Shown here: positions 1 to 8,319 of the stretch, piece after piece
How positions within the stretch are numbered: position 1 is the first letter of the stretch
Layout of the letters: each line of letters begins with the position of its first letter
Assembly: GCA_945904015.1 (NCBI GenBank)
Contig: CAMDPK010000010.1
Span: 1 to 64,000 of the forward strand
Length of the DNA: 64,000 nt
Direction of reading: 5' to 3'
Source: Candidatus Kuenenia stuttgartensis
GTDB lineage: Bacteria > Planctomycetota > Planctomycetia > Planctomycetales > Planctomycetaceae
Position numbers and translations under genes: made by a program
The notes under the pieces: model-generated
What the model was told of the DNA's origin: nothing
Databases searched by the model: none
What the model saw: the letters and a program-made list of their open reading frames with translations, nothing else

Positions 1-411
1 GGTCCGGAAGTGAAACGCCGCATCATGCTCGGCACGTACGCGCTCTCGGCCGGCTACTACGACGCCTATTACCTGAAGGCGTTGAAAGTCCGCCGCCTGA
101 TCCGCCGCGACTTCGACGCCGCGTTCGAGCGTTGCGACGTCCTCGCCTCCCCCATTGCCTCGACCCCCGCGTTCCGGCTGGGCGAGTTGGTCAACGATCC
201 GTTGGCGATGTACCTCTCGGACATCTACACGATCAGCGCGAACCTCGCCGGCATCCCCGGCCTGTCACTCCCCTGCGGCCTCAGTTCAACCGGCCTCCCC
301 ATCGGCCTGCAACTCCTCGCCGCGCCGTTCGAGGAAGAAAAACTTCTTCGCGCCGCTCGCATGTTTGAGCGAGCGACCGAGTGGCACATGAAGAGGCCGC
401 GGTCAACGTAG
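1..411 (+). CDS. gatA: Glu-tRNA(Gln)/Asp-tRNA(Asn) amidotransferase subunit A, C-terminal fragment
   Basis: The frame is open from base 1, so only about the last 136 residues are present and the start lies outside the window. The segment has the GatA/amidase-signature C-terminus: a [20 protein letters not shown] helix, the '[13 protein letters not shown]' strand and the '[16 protein letters not shown]' segment, then [10 protein letters not shown]. GatA is the amidase of the GatCAB complex, which releases ammonia from glutamine and transamidates mischarged Glu-tRNA(Gln) or Asp-tRNA(Asn) in the cytoplasm. The catalytic Ser-Ser-Lys region is upstream of the window and cannot be checked. The gene ends only about 10 bp from the convergent acetyltransferase gene. 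Confidence 0.93.
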   Translation, partial: GPEVKRRIMLGTYALSAGYYDAYYLKALKVRRLIRRDFDAAFERCDVLASPIASTPAFRLGELVNDPLAMYLSDIYTISANLAGIPGLSLPCGLSSTGLPIGLQLLAAPFEEEKLLRAARMFERATEWHMKRPRST

Positions 412-421
412 CGACTCCGCC

Positions 422-1147
422 TCACCCGCGTTGCTTGAGGATCGGGCGTGTCAAATCGGTCAAGCGGGTTCGCTGTTGGCCGTTCGCGTCGAAGTTGCTG
501 GGGGCGAGCCACAACTGAAAAGCTTCGCGCAGAGCGGGCCATTCGGTGTCGATGGCGGCGTACCAGGCGGTGTCGCGGTTGCGGTTTTTGTAGACCGTCG
601 CTTGCCGGAAGACGCCCTCGAACGGCAAACCTAATCGTTGAGCGGCGGCTCGCGAGGCGGCGTTGAGCGCATCGCATTTCCATTCGTAGCGGCGATAACC
701 CAACTCGAACGCCCGCTGCATCAGCAAGAACATCGCCTCGGTCGCGGCCGGGCGGCGCTGCAAGCGAGGGGAATAATGAATGTGCCCGACCTCGATGGAG
801 CCGCTGGCCGGAGAGATGCGGAGAAAGCTCGCGACGCCGGCCGGCTGACCGTCGGCCAAGTCGATGATCGCGAAGAACTGCGGATCGTCGCCGAGGCACG
901 ACGAGCTCATCCATTCGCGATAGCTGGTCAGCGTGGGAAATGGGCCGTAGGCCATGTAGGTCCAACTGCGTCCGTCGTCGTCGGCCGCATTCGCGGCGAA
1001 CAATGCCTCGGCATGTCGGTCGGGATCGAGCGGCTCCAACCGACAAAACCGGCCCCGCATCGGCTCGCGAGGTGGATGCGGAGGAGTTGTCCAATTCGGC
1101 AATGGAAAGCCAATTGATTGTCCGAGGTAGTTGAGTGCAAGTTCCAT
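422..1147 (-). CDS. GNAT-family N-acetyltransferase (RimJ/RimL-like)
   Basis: A 241-residue protein with the GNAT fold of the RimJ/RimL type: an N-terminal 'LEPLDPDRHAEALFAA' segment, the 'GVASFLRISPASGSIEVGHIHYSP' beta-4/beta-5 strands, a long helix with 'ATEAMFLLMQRAFELGYRRYEWKC', and the C-terminal 'NRNRDTAWYAAIDTEWP' motif typical of this group. Such enzymes move acetyl from acetyl-CoA to amines of proteins or small molecules; the substrate cannot be told. The frame can start at TTG 1156, overlapping the hemG stop, but the ATG at 1147 follows an AAGGG stretch and is preferred. It is the last gene of the leftward DUF1501 > GroES-like > hemG run. Confidence 0.82.
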   Translation of the reverse strand: MELALNYLGQSIGFPLPNWTTPPHPPREPMRGRFCRLEPLDPDRHAEALFAANAADDDGRSWTYMAYGPFPTLTSYREWMSSSCLGDDPQFFAIIDLADGQPAGVASFLRISPASGSIEVGHIHYSPRLQRRPAATEAMFLLMQRAFELGYRRYEWKCDALNAASRAAAQRLGLPFEGVFRQATVYKNRNRDTAWYAAIDTEWPALREAFQLWLAPSNFDANGQQRTRLTDLTRPILKQRG

Positions 1148-1152
1148 GTCTC

Positions 1153-2592
1153 TCAACCCTTCATCACTTTTTCCGCAGCAGACTCGCCGCTGGCAATCGA
1201 GTCGGGGATGCCGACACCGGTCAAGAAATTGCCGGCGAGAGCCAAACCGGACGATTGCTCTGCTGCGGCTTGAATGCGGGCGACGAGGTCGAGGTGCCCG
1301 ACGTGATATTGCGGCATCGCCCGCGTGTGTCGGTAGACGTTCACGAAGTCCGGTTTGCCGCGCACTCCGAGCAATTCGCTCAGCTCACGACGGACAAGTT
1401 CCATAATCGCTGTATCGTCGAGGTCGCAGAGTTCTGGCTGCAAGGCTCCGCCGATGAACGTGCGCAGCAGGATGTGACCGTCGGGTGCTCGGCCAGGGAA
1501 TTTGCGGCTGGTGAACGAGACGGCTAGGATTTTTCGTCGCTCGATGTGTGGGATGACGAGGCCGAAGGCGTCGAGCGGATGGTTGATGTCCGCCAGCTTG
1601 TGGCCGCTGGCGACGACAATGGTCGAGGCATATTCGATGCGGTTCAGTTCGGCGGACAGCGCGGAGCATTCGCCGGCAAGCACGCTCGCTGCGACGAACG
1701 ATGGCACGGCGAGGATGACGGCGTCAAAAAAGGATGGGCACTCTTGCCCGTCCGCGTTCATGGGTGAAGGGACGGGCAAGAGTGCCCATCCTCCATTCGG
1801 ATTCGGTCGTAAGGCGCGGACCGAGACGCCGCAGCGAACGTCCGCGAACTCAGTCACCCGACGAGACAACACAGAAACCAACTCTTCGATCCCGTTGGGC
1901 AGACTCACGAACAGGCCATATCGCGCGCCGCTGGTACCGCTCGTGTCGCCGCGTGAACGGTCACGAGACTGACGCAGCGCGGCGCGAATCAGGCTGCCGT
2001 GTTGTTGTTCCATTTCGATGAAGCGCGGCAGTGTCGCGAGCAGGCTGAGCTTTTCCGGATCGGCGGTGTAGATGCCGCCGACGAGCGGTTGCACGAGTCG
2101 CTCGAAGGTTTCATTTCCGCAACGGCGGCGAACGAAGTCGGCGAGGCTCTCGTCGGCTCCATCACGGCGAGATCGGACGAACGCTTCGGCGAGCAACCGC
2201 AGCTTGCCGCGCCAGCTCAGCAGCGGTGAGCGAAGCATCGGCCACGCTTGCTCTGGCACCATCAACTGAAATCCTTCGGGAACCGGATGCGCTCGGCCGT
2301 TGCGGAGCACGAGCGACTTGCGGAATTGCGCGTTCGTCGGAATCAGCCGCTCGGTGAGTCCGAGCTTCTCGCACAACCGCACGCCTTCCGGCTTGTTCGT
2401 GATCCACATGTCGGCGGCGTGTTCGACGAGGTACTCGCCGCTGCGTTCGGTTCGCAGCACTCCTCCGAGCCGGTCTGATGCTTCGAGCAGCGTGATTTGC
2501 ACGTCGCGCCGTTGTTCGGCCGCGAGTTCATGAACTCGCAGCGCGGCCGAGAGGCCGGAGATGCCGCCGCCGATGATCGCGATGCGGCTCAT
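1153..2592 (-). CDS. hemG: Protoporphyrinogen/coproporphyrinogen oxidase (HemY-type flavoprotein)
   Basis: A 479-residue FAD-dependent oxidase of heme synthesis. It oxidises protoporphyrinogen IX or, in the coproporphyrin-dependent route, coproporphyrinogen III. Visible features are the N-terminal dinucleotide fold 'IAIIGGGISGLSAALR', the 'ASDRLGGVLRT' second FAD contact, 'GGIYTADPEKLS', and the C-terminal 'LAGNFLTGVGIPDSIASG' FAD-binding segment. The start ATG overlaps the stop of the upstream GroES-like gene (TCAT at 2589-2592 on the plus strand), which implies translational coupling. Oddity: about residues 268-287 are encoded by a perfect 21-bp inverted repeat (1732-1752/1771-1791) that also occurs outside genes at 59021-59062. 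It therefore looks like an in-frame repeat insertion between the substrate and FAD domains; the reading frame stays open. Whether the product is the porphyrin or coproporphyrin type cannot be decided. Confidence 0.92.
   Translation of the reverse strand: MSRIAIIGGGISGLSAALRVHELAAEQRRDVQITLLEASDRLGGVLRTERSGEYLVEHAADMWITNKPEGVRLCEKLGLTERLIPTNAQFRKSLVLRNGRAHPVPEGFQLMVPEQAWPMLRSPLLSWRGKLRLLAEAFVRSRRDGADESLADFVRRRCGNETFERLVQPLVGGIYTADPEKLSLLATLPRFIEMEQQHGSLIRAALRQSRDRSRGDTSGTSGARYGLFVSLPNGIEELVSVLSRRVTEFADVRCGVSVRALRPNPNGGWALLPVPSPMNADGQECPSFFDAVILAVPSFVAASVLAGECSALSAELNRIEYASTIVVASGHKLADINHPLDAFGLVIPHIERRKILAVSFTSRKFPGRAPDGHILLRTFIGGALQPELCDLDDTAIMELVRRELSELLGVRGKPDFVNVYRHTRAMPQYHVGHLDLVARIQAAAEQSSGLALAGNFLTGVGIPDSIASGESAAEKVMKG
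1732..1791. repeat. In-frame palindromic repeat inside hemG (family A)
   Basis: Two perfectly complementary 21-bp arms (1732-1752 and 1771-1791, core GGGCACTCTTGCCCGTC) flank an 18-bp loop. A second copy with one arm mismatch lies between genes at 59021-59062. Here the element is translated as part of hemG. Confidence 0.9.
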
Positions 2593-2951
2593 TCTTCGGC
2601 CAACTCGCCGTCGGCGGAATCGAGTTCATCCAGTTCGTCGCTGGCCCCCCGTTTCGGTTCGGGGGTGCGGCGGAAGACTGCGACGATGTCGGCGACCGGA
2701 ACGACGAACAGCACGTTGGTTTGCTCGAAGTCGACGGGGATCGCGTTCTTCGGATGGAACAACACCTTGTCGTACTTCTCGATCGGGAAATCGTGATCGC
2801 GCTGAACCTGCACGCTGACCTCGACGACGCGGCCGGTGATGGTCGGAATCTCGGCGTGATCGGGCAGCACGATGCCGCCACGAGTTTTCTGGCGGCCTTC
2901 GTCCTTGCGGATCAGGACTCGCATTCCGAGCGGTTCGACATATTCGTTCAC
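2589..2951 (-). CDS. GroES-like (chaperonin-10 fold) protein
   Basis: A 120-residue protein resembling co-chaperonin GroES. The N-terminus 'EPLGMRVLIRKDEGRQKTRGGIVLPD' aligns with the GroES beta-strand and mobile loop, followed by 'GRVVEVS' and 'EKYDKVLFHPKNAIPVDF'. It ends in a non-GroES acidic/Glu-rich tail (about residues 95-120). The chosen start is GTG at 2951, because the GroES N-terminal strand begins immediately after it; an internal ATG would cut the fold. No groEL is nearby, and the gene sits between a DUF1501 gene and hemG, so a specialised chaperone role is possible but unproven. The upstream spacer 2952-3026 is almost entirely repeat family I. Confidence 0.75.
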   Translation of the reverse strand: MNEYVEPLGMRVLIRKDEGRQKTRGGIVLPDHAEIPTITGRVVEVSVQVQRDHDFPIEKYDKVLFHPKNAIPVDFEQTNVLFVVPVADIVAVFRRTPEPKRGASDELDELDSADGELAEE

Positions 2952-2974
2952 GGCGATGGTCCAAATTCACGACG

Positions 2975-3026
2975 GAAAAACGGTATCACGGCTGTCGGCC
3001 ATCGGCTCTCGGCGTTCGGCCGGACA
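2975..3026. repeat. Family I repeat between DUF1501 and GroES-like genes
   Basis: The stretch holding AAACGGTATCACGGCTGTCG followed by degenerate TCGGC units matches, in reverse complement, bases 7352-7402 inside the first PSD1 gene. About four fifths of positions agree by eye. It fills the intergenic gap. Confidence 0.7.
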
Positions 3027-4442
3027 TCACAACACTGCCTCGATGACGTTGCCGCGACTGATTGGGAATTGGCGGCCGAGGGTATCGTGCATCTCGGTGT
3101 CGGGTGCGTAGCCAAGGCAGTGATAGATGGTCGCGAGCATGTCGGCCGGAGTGACTCGGCCTTCGATCGGGAACGCGGCGTCTTTGTCCGACGCGCCGTG
3201 GACAACCCCACCGCGAATGCCACCGCCGGCTAGGGCGATCGAGAAGCAATTGCCCCAGTGATCGCGGCCGGCGTTGCCGTTGATCTTCGGCGTATGCCCG
3301 AACTCGCCCAGCCAGACGACCAGCGTTTCGTCGAGCAGTCCGCGATCAGACAAGTCTTCGAGCAGCGCCGAGTAGCACTGATCCATGATCGGCATCAGCA
3401 ACGATTGCAGCGCCTTCGCGTGAGTCGCGTGCGTGTCCCAGCCGCCCTGATTCGGTTGGTCTTTGATCCGCGTCCAATTGATGCGGACGATCGAAACACC
3501 CGACTCAACCAGCCGTCGCGCGAGCAACACGCTTTGAGCGTATCGCGAGCGGCCGTACCGGTCGCGCACCGAGTCCGGTTCTTGCGACAGATCGAATGCT
3601 CGTCGAGCGGCAGACGCGCTGAGCAAACCGATGGCCTGCTGAGCATCGTCGTTGAAGCGTTGGACCGATCCACCTTGCAGCGTCGTGTCGAGATGCCGAT
3701 TGACTTGTTCGAGCAGACTCCGCCGCGCGTCGAATCGCAGCGAACTGATCTCGTCGGGGAACGACAAGTCGGGGACTCGGAACTGCGTCGAGCTGGGATC
3801 GCAATGAATCAGCCACGGATCGACTTTGTTGCCGAGGAACCCAGCGTCCTGGCCTGGCCACGGAAAGTTGCCGTCGTTCCAAATGTGTTCCGGCAGCACG
3901 ACCGACGGCGGCAAACCGTTTCGTGCCGGTCGCAGCGACCGCACGATCGAGTCCGCGCACGGCCACAGGTTCGGAGCCTTCGACGTCACGCTTTCGGCGC
4001 TGAGCGGAATGTGCGGCACGCCGGTCAGCATTTGATAGCCGCTCGACGAGTGCGCGTTGTCGCCAGTCACGACCGCTCGCAGCGCGGCGATCTTGTCGGT
4101 CAGCTTGGCGACACGCGGCATCAACTCGCCGACGAACAGGCCGGGGGTCTTCGACGCGATCGGGCCGAACGAGCCACGAATCTCGGCGGAAGCATCCGGC
4201 TTCGGATCCCACGTCTCGTGTTGCGGTGCTCCGCCGGTCAGCCAGAACAGGATCACCGATTTTGCCTTGCCGAACGACGCCGCGCGACCGGTTCCGCTGG
4301 CCGCTCGTGCCGCGTTCTTCGCGGCCAGGAGATGCGAGAGCGACAAGCCTCCCGCGCCGAGACTGCCGACACGCAGCCACTCGCGCCGGTTGACGCGGCC
4401 GCACAGCGAAACGCCTTCATCGAGAATCGTCAGCATGAGCAC
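3027..4442 (-). CDS. DUF1501 exported protein (copy 1)
   Basis: A 471-residue member of the planctomycete DUF1501 family, related to the alkaline phosphatase/sulfatase fold; the function is unknown. A Tat-type signal is present near residue 20 ('NRREWLRVGSLGAGGLSLSH'). Family marks follow: 'VILFWLTGGAPQHETWDPKP', 'MPRVAKLTDKIAALRAV', 'RRLVESGVSIVRINW', 'WDTHATHAKALQ', 'DETLVVWLGEFGHTPKING-NAGRDHWGNCFSIALAGGGI', and a C-terminal 'GRVTPADMLATIYHCLG'. The conserved His/Asp residues suggest a metal site. In other planctomycetes DUF1501 genes pair with PSCyt1/PSD1 genes; here the PSD1 gene (4888) is divergent, with a small gene in front of it. An alternative start is ATG at 4436. Confidence 0.9.
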   Translation of the reverse strand: MLMLTILDEGVSLCGRVNRREWLRVGSLGAGGLSLSHLLAAKNAARAASGTGRAASFGKAKSVILFWLTGGAPQHETWDPKPDASAEIRGSFGPIASKTPGLFVGELMPRVAKLTDKIAALRAVVTGDNAHSSSGYQMLTGVPHIPLSAESVTSKAPNLWPCADSIVRSLRPARNGLPPSVVLPEHIWNDGNFPWPGQDAGFLGNKVDPWLIHCDPSSTQFRVPDLSFPDEISSLRFDARRSLLEQVNRHLDTTLQGGSVQRFNDDAQQAIGLLSASAARRAFDLSQEPDSVRDRYGRSRYAQSVLLARRLVESGVSIVRINWTRIKDQPNQGGWDTHATHAKALQSLLMPIMDQCYSALLEDLSDRGLLDETLVVWLGEFGHTPKINGNAGRDHWGNCFSIALAGGGIRGGVVHGASDKDAAFPIEGRVTPADMLATIYHCLGYAPDTEMHDTLGRQFPISRGNVIEAVL

Positions 4443-4488
4443 CTCCCACGGGCGAGCATCGTATCGGGGTCGATGGTCGCGACTCCAG

Positions 4489-4540
4489 CGTAGTTCGGAC
4501 GCCTACGTCCGAACGATCGACCGGACGTAGGCGTCCGGTC
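4489..4540. repeat. Palindromic repeat family E, copy 1
   Basis: Perfect 16-bp arms 4496-4511 (CGGACGCCTACGTCCG) and 4522-4537 lie in the divergent space between DUF1501 copy 1 and the 87-aa gene. A related copy is at 32752-32796. A further hairpin sequence (CCGGCTGAAGCCGG, then ACTACGAACTT) follows at about 4574-4600; the same ACTACGAACTT tail recurs near 25471. Confidence 0.8.
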
Positions 4541-4618
4541 CACTCGGCTTTAGAATCGGCACGACCCGAACAGGCCGGCTGAAGCCGGAACTACGAACTT
4601 GAACAACGGAGTGCCTCC

Positions 4619-4882
4619 ATGACCAAAGAAGAGATCCTGCTAAAAGTCGCCTCAGGCGAAATCACCCCGGAGCAAGCCGGCAAGCTGCTGCTGACTGAAG
4701 CCCCCGCGCGAGGCACGCTGTACTGCAAGGTCAGTGAGAAAGGCGGCCTCAGCGTTTACGGCCTGCAACGGATGCCGGTCACGCTGTACGTCGAACAGTG
4801 GGGGCGGTTGTTGGAATTCGCCGACACCCTCAAGCAGTTCATGGCCGACAACGACGACAAGCTGAAACGCAAAGGGCAGTAG
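4619..4882 (+). CDS. Small conserved protein with SHOCT-like N-terminus
   Basis: An 87-residue protein. The first 25 residues (TKEEILLKVASGEITPEQAG) resemble the short helical SHOCT-like/DUF2089-like module, in which 'I..GEITPEEA..LL' forms a small helix pair. The rest is a basic/hydrophobic segment with no motif I recognise. GGAG sits 8 nt before the ATG. The stop is 5 bp before the ATG of the PSCyt1/PSD1 gene, so the two are almost certainly co-transcribed. The product may be regulatory or oligomerising; I cannot assign a function. Confidence 0.75.
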   Translation: MTKEEILLKVASGEITPEQAGKLLLTEAPARGTLYCKVSEKGGLSVYGLQRMPVTLYVEQWGRLLEFADTLKQFMADNDDKLKRKGQ

Positions 4883-4887
4883 CCGAC

Positions 4888-7800
4888 ATGACCACTCGAC
4901 AAACATTCGCCGCGATCGTGCTCTTGCTGATGAGTTCATCCGTCTCGCCAGCGGCCCCGAAAGACGAAGCTGTCTCTTTCAATCGGGACATTCGGCCGAT
5001 TTTGTCCGACGTTTGTTTTCAGTGTCACGGCCCCGATGCCAAACAACGCAAGGCGGACTTGCGACTCGACAACGACGAGCAACTTTTCGTGGAGCGGGAC
5101 GGCCATCGAGTGCTCGTCCCCGGCGACCCCGCGAAGAGCGAACTGTTTCGCCGGCTGACCGCGACCGACCCTGACGAACGGATGCCGCCGGCCAGTTCCG
5201 GTAAGAAGCTCACGCCGCAACAGATCGAGACCGTGCGCCGCTGGATCGAGCAGGGGGCGAAGTCTCAGGGGCATTGGGCATTCATTTCGCCGACTCGGCC
5301 GCAAGTGCCGCAGATTTCAAATCTCAAATCTCAAATCCAAAATCCGATTGACCGGTTTGTTCTCGCACGACTCGAACACGAGGGCTTGTCGCCGTCTCCC
5401 AGTGCGGCGCGCGCGACGTTGTTGCGGCGAGTGACGCTCGACCTGACCGGCCTGCCGCCGTCGATCAGTGAGATCGAAGACTTTATCGGCGACGATTCGC
5501 CCGATGCTTTCGAGCGGGTTGTCGATCGCCTGCTGGCCTCGCCGCGATTCGGCGAGCGGTTCGCTCGGCCGTGGTTGGATGCGGCCCGGTACGCGGACAC
5601 GTCTGGCTATCAATCGGACGGCGAACGGAGCATGTGGCGGTGGCGTGACTGGGTGATCGAGGCGTTGAACGACAACAAGCCGTTCGACGAGTTCACGCTG
5701 GAGCAACTCGCGGGAGACCAATTGCCGAAGGCGACGATGGATCAAGTCCTGGCGACCGGCTTCAACCGCAATCATCGCGGCAACGCCGAGGGGGGGATCA
5801 TCCCCGAAGAGTACGCCGTCGAATACGTCGTCGATCGTGTCGATACGACGGCGACCGTGTGGCTCGGCCTGACGCTCGGCTGCTGCCGCTGTCACGACCA
5901 CAAATTCGATCCGTTCTCGCAGCGCGAGTACTACCAGCTCTTCGCGTTCTTCAACAACGTGCCGGAACGCGGCCGAGCGGTCAAGTTTGGCAACTCGCCA
6001 CCGTTCGTGAAGACGCCGACTCGCGAGCAGCAACGATTGCTCAGCGGCCTCGATCAGCGACTTGGCTCGGCAGAGCAGCGTGTCGCGAAGTTGCAATCGC
6101 TCGCACAACAAGCTCAACGCGATTGGGAACAGTCCGCACCGAAAACGGTCAGCGATTGGACAGTGACCCACGGCACCGTGTTGCATCTGCCGTTGGATTC
6201 CGATGGCAAACCGACGCCTGTGGCGGCAGGCGACAGCGATGAATCGCGAACGGTCGCTCGTCAACAGCCTCAGCCACTTGGACCGACATCAGGACCGCCG
6301 GTCGTCAACGAAGCGGATCGCACCGAACTCGTGCTGACCGAGGGACGGTTGGGCAAGGCCGCGCACTTCGATGGTCAGCGACGCTTCGCGGTCGGAGATA
6401 TCGCGAACATCGGCTTCTACGAGCCGTTCTCGATGTCCGTCTGGATTCGAGCCGAAGCCGAATCGGGGACGATCCTGTCACGCATGTCCGACGACCCGAA
6501 CTCTGATGGCTACAACCTGTGCCTCGAAAATGGCAAGCTGCAACTGAACCTCATCAAGCGTTGGTTGGACGACGCCCTGCGTGTCGAGACGGCCGACGCC
6601 GTGCCGCTGGGCAAGTGGGTCCACGTCGCGGTGAGTTACGACGGCTCGCGATTTGCCGACGGTGTGCGGTTCTTCGTCAACGGCCGGCCGGCCGCGAAAC
6701 GAGTCGTGCTGGATGAACTCAACCAGGCGTTCGCCTCGAAAGACATTTTCCGGCTCGGCTTCGGCGGACTGACGCCGCCCTTTCGGGGAGCAATCGACGA
6801 TGTGCGACTGTTCGACACAAGTCTCACCGACGATGAGATCGCAATGCTCTCGGTCCCGGAATCCGTGACCGAGTTGATCGCCACTCCGACCGCTGCCCGC
6901 TCGCCGGCGCAGTCGCTGAAACTGCGAACTGCATTCCAGGCGAAGCACGCTCCGGATGACATCCGAACTGCTCACCGGCAACTCACGCTTCTGCGACGAG
7001 AACGCGAGCAACTCAGCGAGATGTTTCCGACCACGATGGTGATGCAGGATCTTCCCGAATCGCGACCGGCGCATGTTTTGATTCGCGGCGCGTACGACCG
7101 ACCGGGTGAGCGAGTTGCTCCGAGCACTCCGGCCGCGTTGACCGCAAAGCGGAAAGTGACAACATCGCGACTGGAACTCGCTGGCTGGCTGGTTGATCCC
7201 GCCAATCCACTGACCGCACGAGTCACCGTGAATCGCTTCTGGCAACAACTCTTCGGCCAAGGACTCGTCAAGACCGTCGATGACTTCGGCTCGCAAGGGG
7301 ACTGGCCGACGCATCCGGAGTTGCTCGATTGGCTGGCAGTCGAATTCGCCGGCCCGGCCGACAGCCAACAGCCGACGGCCGACAGCCGTGATACCGTTTT
7401 CCAAAAATGGGACATCAAACGCATCATCCGCAAACTCGTCACTTCGGCGACCTACCAACAGTCTTCACAAGCCAGTGCCGAATTGATGGCTCGCGATCCT
7501 GACAACCGATTACTCGCACGCGGCCCGCGCTCGCGGTTGTCGGCGGAGATGGTCCGCGATCAGGCGCTCGCCGCCAGCGGCTTGTTGGTCGAGCAACTCG
7601 GTGGCCCGTCGATCAAGCCGTATCAGCCGGACGGCTTGTGGGACGATCTGCAAAGCACGGAGAAGTATGTGCAAGATCACGGCCCGGCTTTGTATCGCCG
7701 AGGCTTGTACGTCTTTTGGAAACGCACGATTGCTCCGCCGGTGATGGTCACGTTCGACGCGGCGGGCCGCGAGACCTGCATCGTGCGAGAGACTCGCACC

Positions 7801-8151
7801 AACACGCCATTGCAAGCGTTGACGTTGCTCAACGAAGTCAGCTTCGTCGAAGCCGCTCGCAAACTGGCTGAGCGGACTCTGACCAGCGGCAGCGCCGATC
7901 TCGACCGCCGCTTGCGGTTCGCATTCCGAGCGGTGCTGACTCGCGAACCGAATGACCGCGAATTCGCCGTGTTGAAACGCGGTGTTGAACAGCATCTCGC
8001 TCACTATCGCGAGCATCCAGCCGAAGCGGCGGAAGTCCTCCGCACCGGGGAATCGGCGGCCGATGTGTCGCTTGATCCCGTCGAAGTCGCTGCCTGGACG
8101 GCGGTCAGCGGGCTGATTCTGAATCTCGACGAGGCAGTGACGAAGGAATGA
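4888..8151 (+). CDS. PSCyt1-PSCyt2-LamG-PSD1 exported cytochrome-like protein
   Basis: A 1087-residue planctomycete surface/periplasmic protein. Order: signal peptide (1-23), PSCyt1 with heme-type CFQCH at 43-47 and '[26 protein letters not shown]'; DUF1549/PSCyt2 from about 150 ('[15 protein letters not shown]...LTGLPPS', '[22 protein letters not shown]') with a second CxxCH (CCRCH, 332-336) in '[11 protein letters not shown]'; a LamG/concanavalin domain at about 430-650 ('[17 protein letters not shown]', '[12 protein letters not shown]', '[10 protein letters not shown]'); then PSD1/DUF1553 ('[20 protein letters not shown]', '[16 protein letters not shown]'). The role is unknown; electron transfer or carbohydrate binding at the cell surface has been suggested for the family. 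Two in-frame repeats are present, at 5312-5345 and 7352-7402. The ATG at 4888 is chosen over an upstream in-frame ATG because it begins the signal peptide. Confidence 0.92.
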   Translation: MTTRQTFAAIVLLLMSSSVSPAAPKDEAVSFNRDIRPILSDVCFQCHGPDAKQRKADLRLDNDEQLFVERDGHRVLVPGDPAKSELFRRLTATDPDERMPPASSGKKLTPQQIETVRRWIEQGAKSQGHWAFISPTRPQVPQISNLKSQIQNPIDRFVLARLEHEGLSPSPSAARATLLRRVTLDLTGLPPSISEIEDFIGDDSPDAFERVVDRLLASPRFGERFARPWLDAARYADTSGYQSDGERSMWRWRDWVIEALNDNKPFDEFTLEQLAGDQLPKATMDQVLATGFNRNHRGNAEGGIIPEEYAVEYVVDRVDTTATVWLGLTLGCCRCHDHKFDPFSQREYYQLFAFFNNVPERGRAVKFGNSPPFVKTPTREQQRLLSGLDQRLGSAEQRVAKLQSLAQQAQRDWEQSAPKTVSDWTVTHGTVLHLPLDSDGKPTPVAAGDSDESRTVARQQPQPLGPTSGPPVVNEADRTELVLTEGRLGKAAHFDGQRRFAVGDIANIGFYEPFSMSVWIRAEAESGTILSRMSDDPNSDGYNLCLENGKLQLNLIKRWLDDALRVETADAVPLGKWVHVAVSYDGSRFADGVRFFVNGRPAAKRVVLDELNQAFASKDIFRLGFGGLTPPFRGAIDDVRLFDTSLTDDEIAMLSVPESVTELIATPTAARSPAQSLKLRTAFQAKHAPDDIRTAHRQLTLLRREREQLSEMFPTTMVMQDLPESRPAHVLIRGAYDRPGERVAPSTPAALTAKRKVTTSRLELAGWLVDPANPLTARVTVNRFWQQLFGQGLVKTVDDFGSQGDWPTHPELLDWLAVEFAGPADSQQPTADSRDTVFQKWDIKRIIRKLVTSATYQQSSQASAELMARDPDNRLLARGPRSRLSAEMVRDQALAASGLLVEQLGGPSIKPYQPDGLWDDLQSTEKYVQDHGPALYRRGLYVFWKRTIAPPVMVTFDAAGRETCIVRETRTNTPLQALTLLNEVSFVEAARKLAERTLTSGSADLDRRLRFAFRAVLTREPNDREFAVLKRGVEQHLAHYREHPAEAAEVLRTGESAADVSLDPVEVAAWTAVSGLILNLDEAVTKE
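5312..5345. repeat. In-frame A/T-rich tandem repeat (family J), copy 1
   Basis: Tandem AAATCTC units inside a GC-rich gene encode '[10 protein letters not shown]' at the PSCyt1/PSCyt2 junction. The same kind of repeat sits at the same place in the second PSD1 gene (61550-61597). Confidence 0.8.
7352..7402. repeat. In-frame family I repeat inside PSD1 gene
   Basis: Degenerate CCGACAGCC/CAACAGCCGA units end in GCCGTGATACCGTTTTCC and encode about residues 822-839 ('[19 protein letters not shown]'). The inverse complement occurs between genes at 2975-3026, so a mobile or spreading sequence has been tolerated within the PSD1 domain. Confidence 0.72.
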
Positions 8152-8153
8152 TC

Positions 8154-8213
8154 GTGGCCGACGCATCTCGCGTCGGTTTCGCCGGTGGCCGGATGCGAGA
8201 CGCATCCGACACG
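8154..8213. repeat. Palindromic repeat family F, copy 1
   Basis: Arms 8154-8176 (GTGGCCGACGCATCTCGCG...) and 8190-8213 (GGATGCGAGACGCATCC core) follow directly after the PSD1 stop. A related copy occupies 13015-13075. Confidence 0.75.
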
Positions 8214-8216
8214 AAT

Positions 8217-8300
8217 GCGCAAAAGTTCGTCGTTCCGTACCTCGACATCACGCGGGCAATGTGATGACTACAGGCAAACAACGGAACGACGAACTTGCGC
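8217..8300. terminator. Long hairpin between convergent genes, likely bidirectional terminator
   Basis: Arm 8217-8238 (GCGCAAAAGTTCGTCGTTCC) pairs with 8281-8300 over about 20 bp with one bulged A. It lies between the ends of the plus-strand PSD1 gene (8151) and the minus-strand EF-hand gene (8320). There is no T-run, so a termination role is inferred from position only. Confidence 0.5.
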
Positions 8301-8319
8301 GTCTCATCGTCTCTCAGCA

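Noticed and set aside
400-420. Half-copy of the family H repeat at the gatA end (AACGTAGCGACTCCG)
   Set aside because: Only one short arm matches; too little to claim a repeat.
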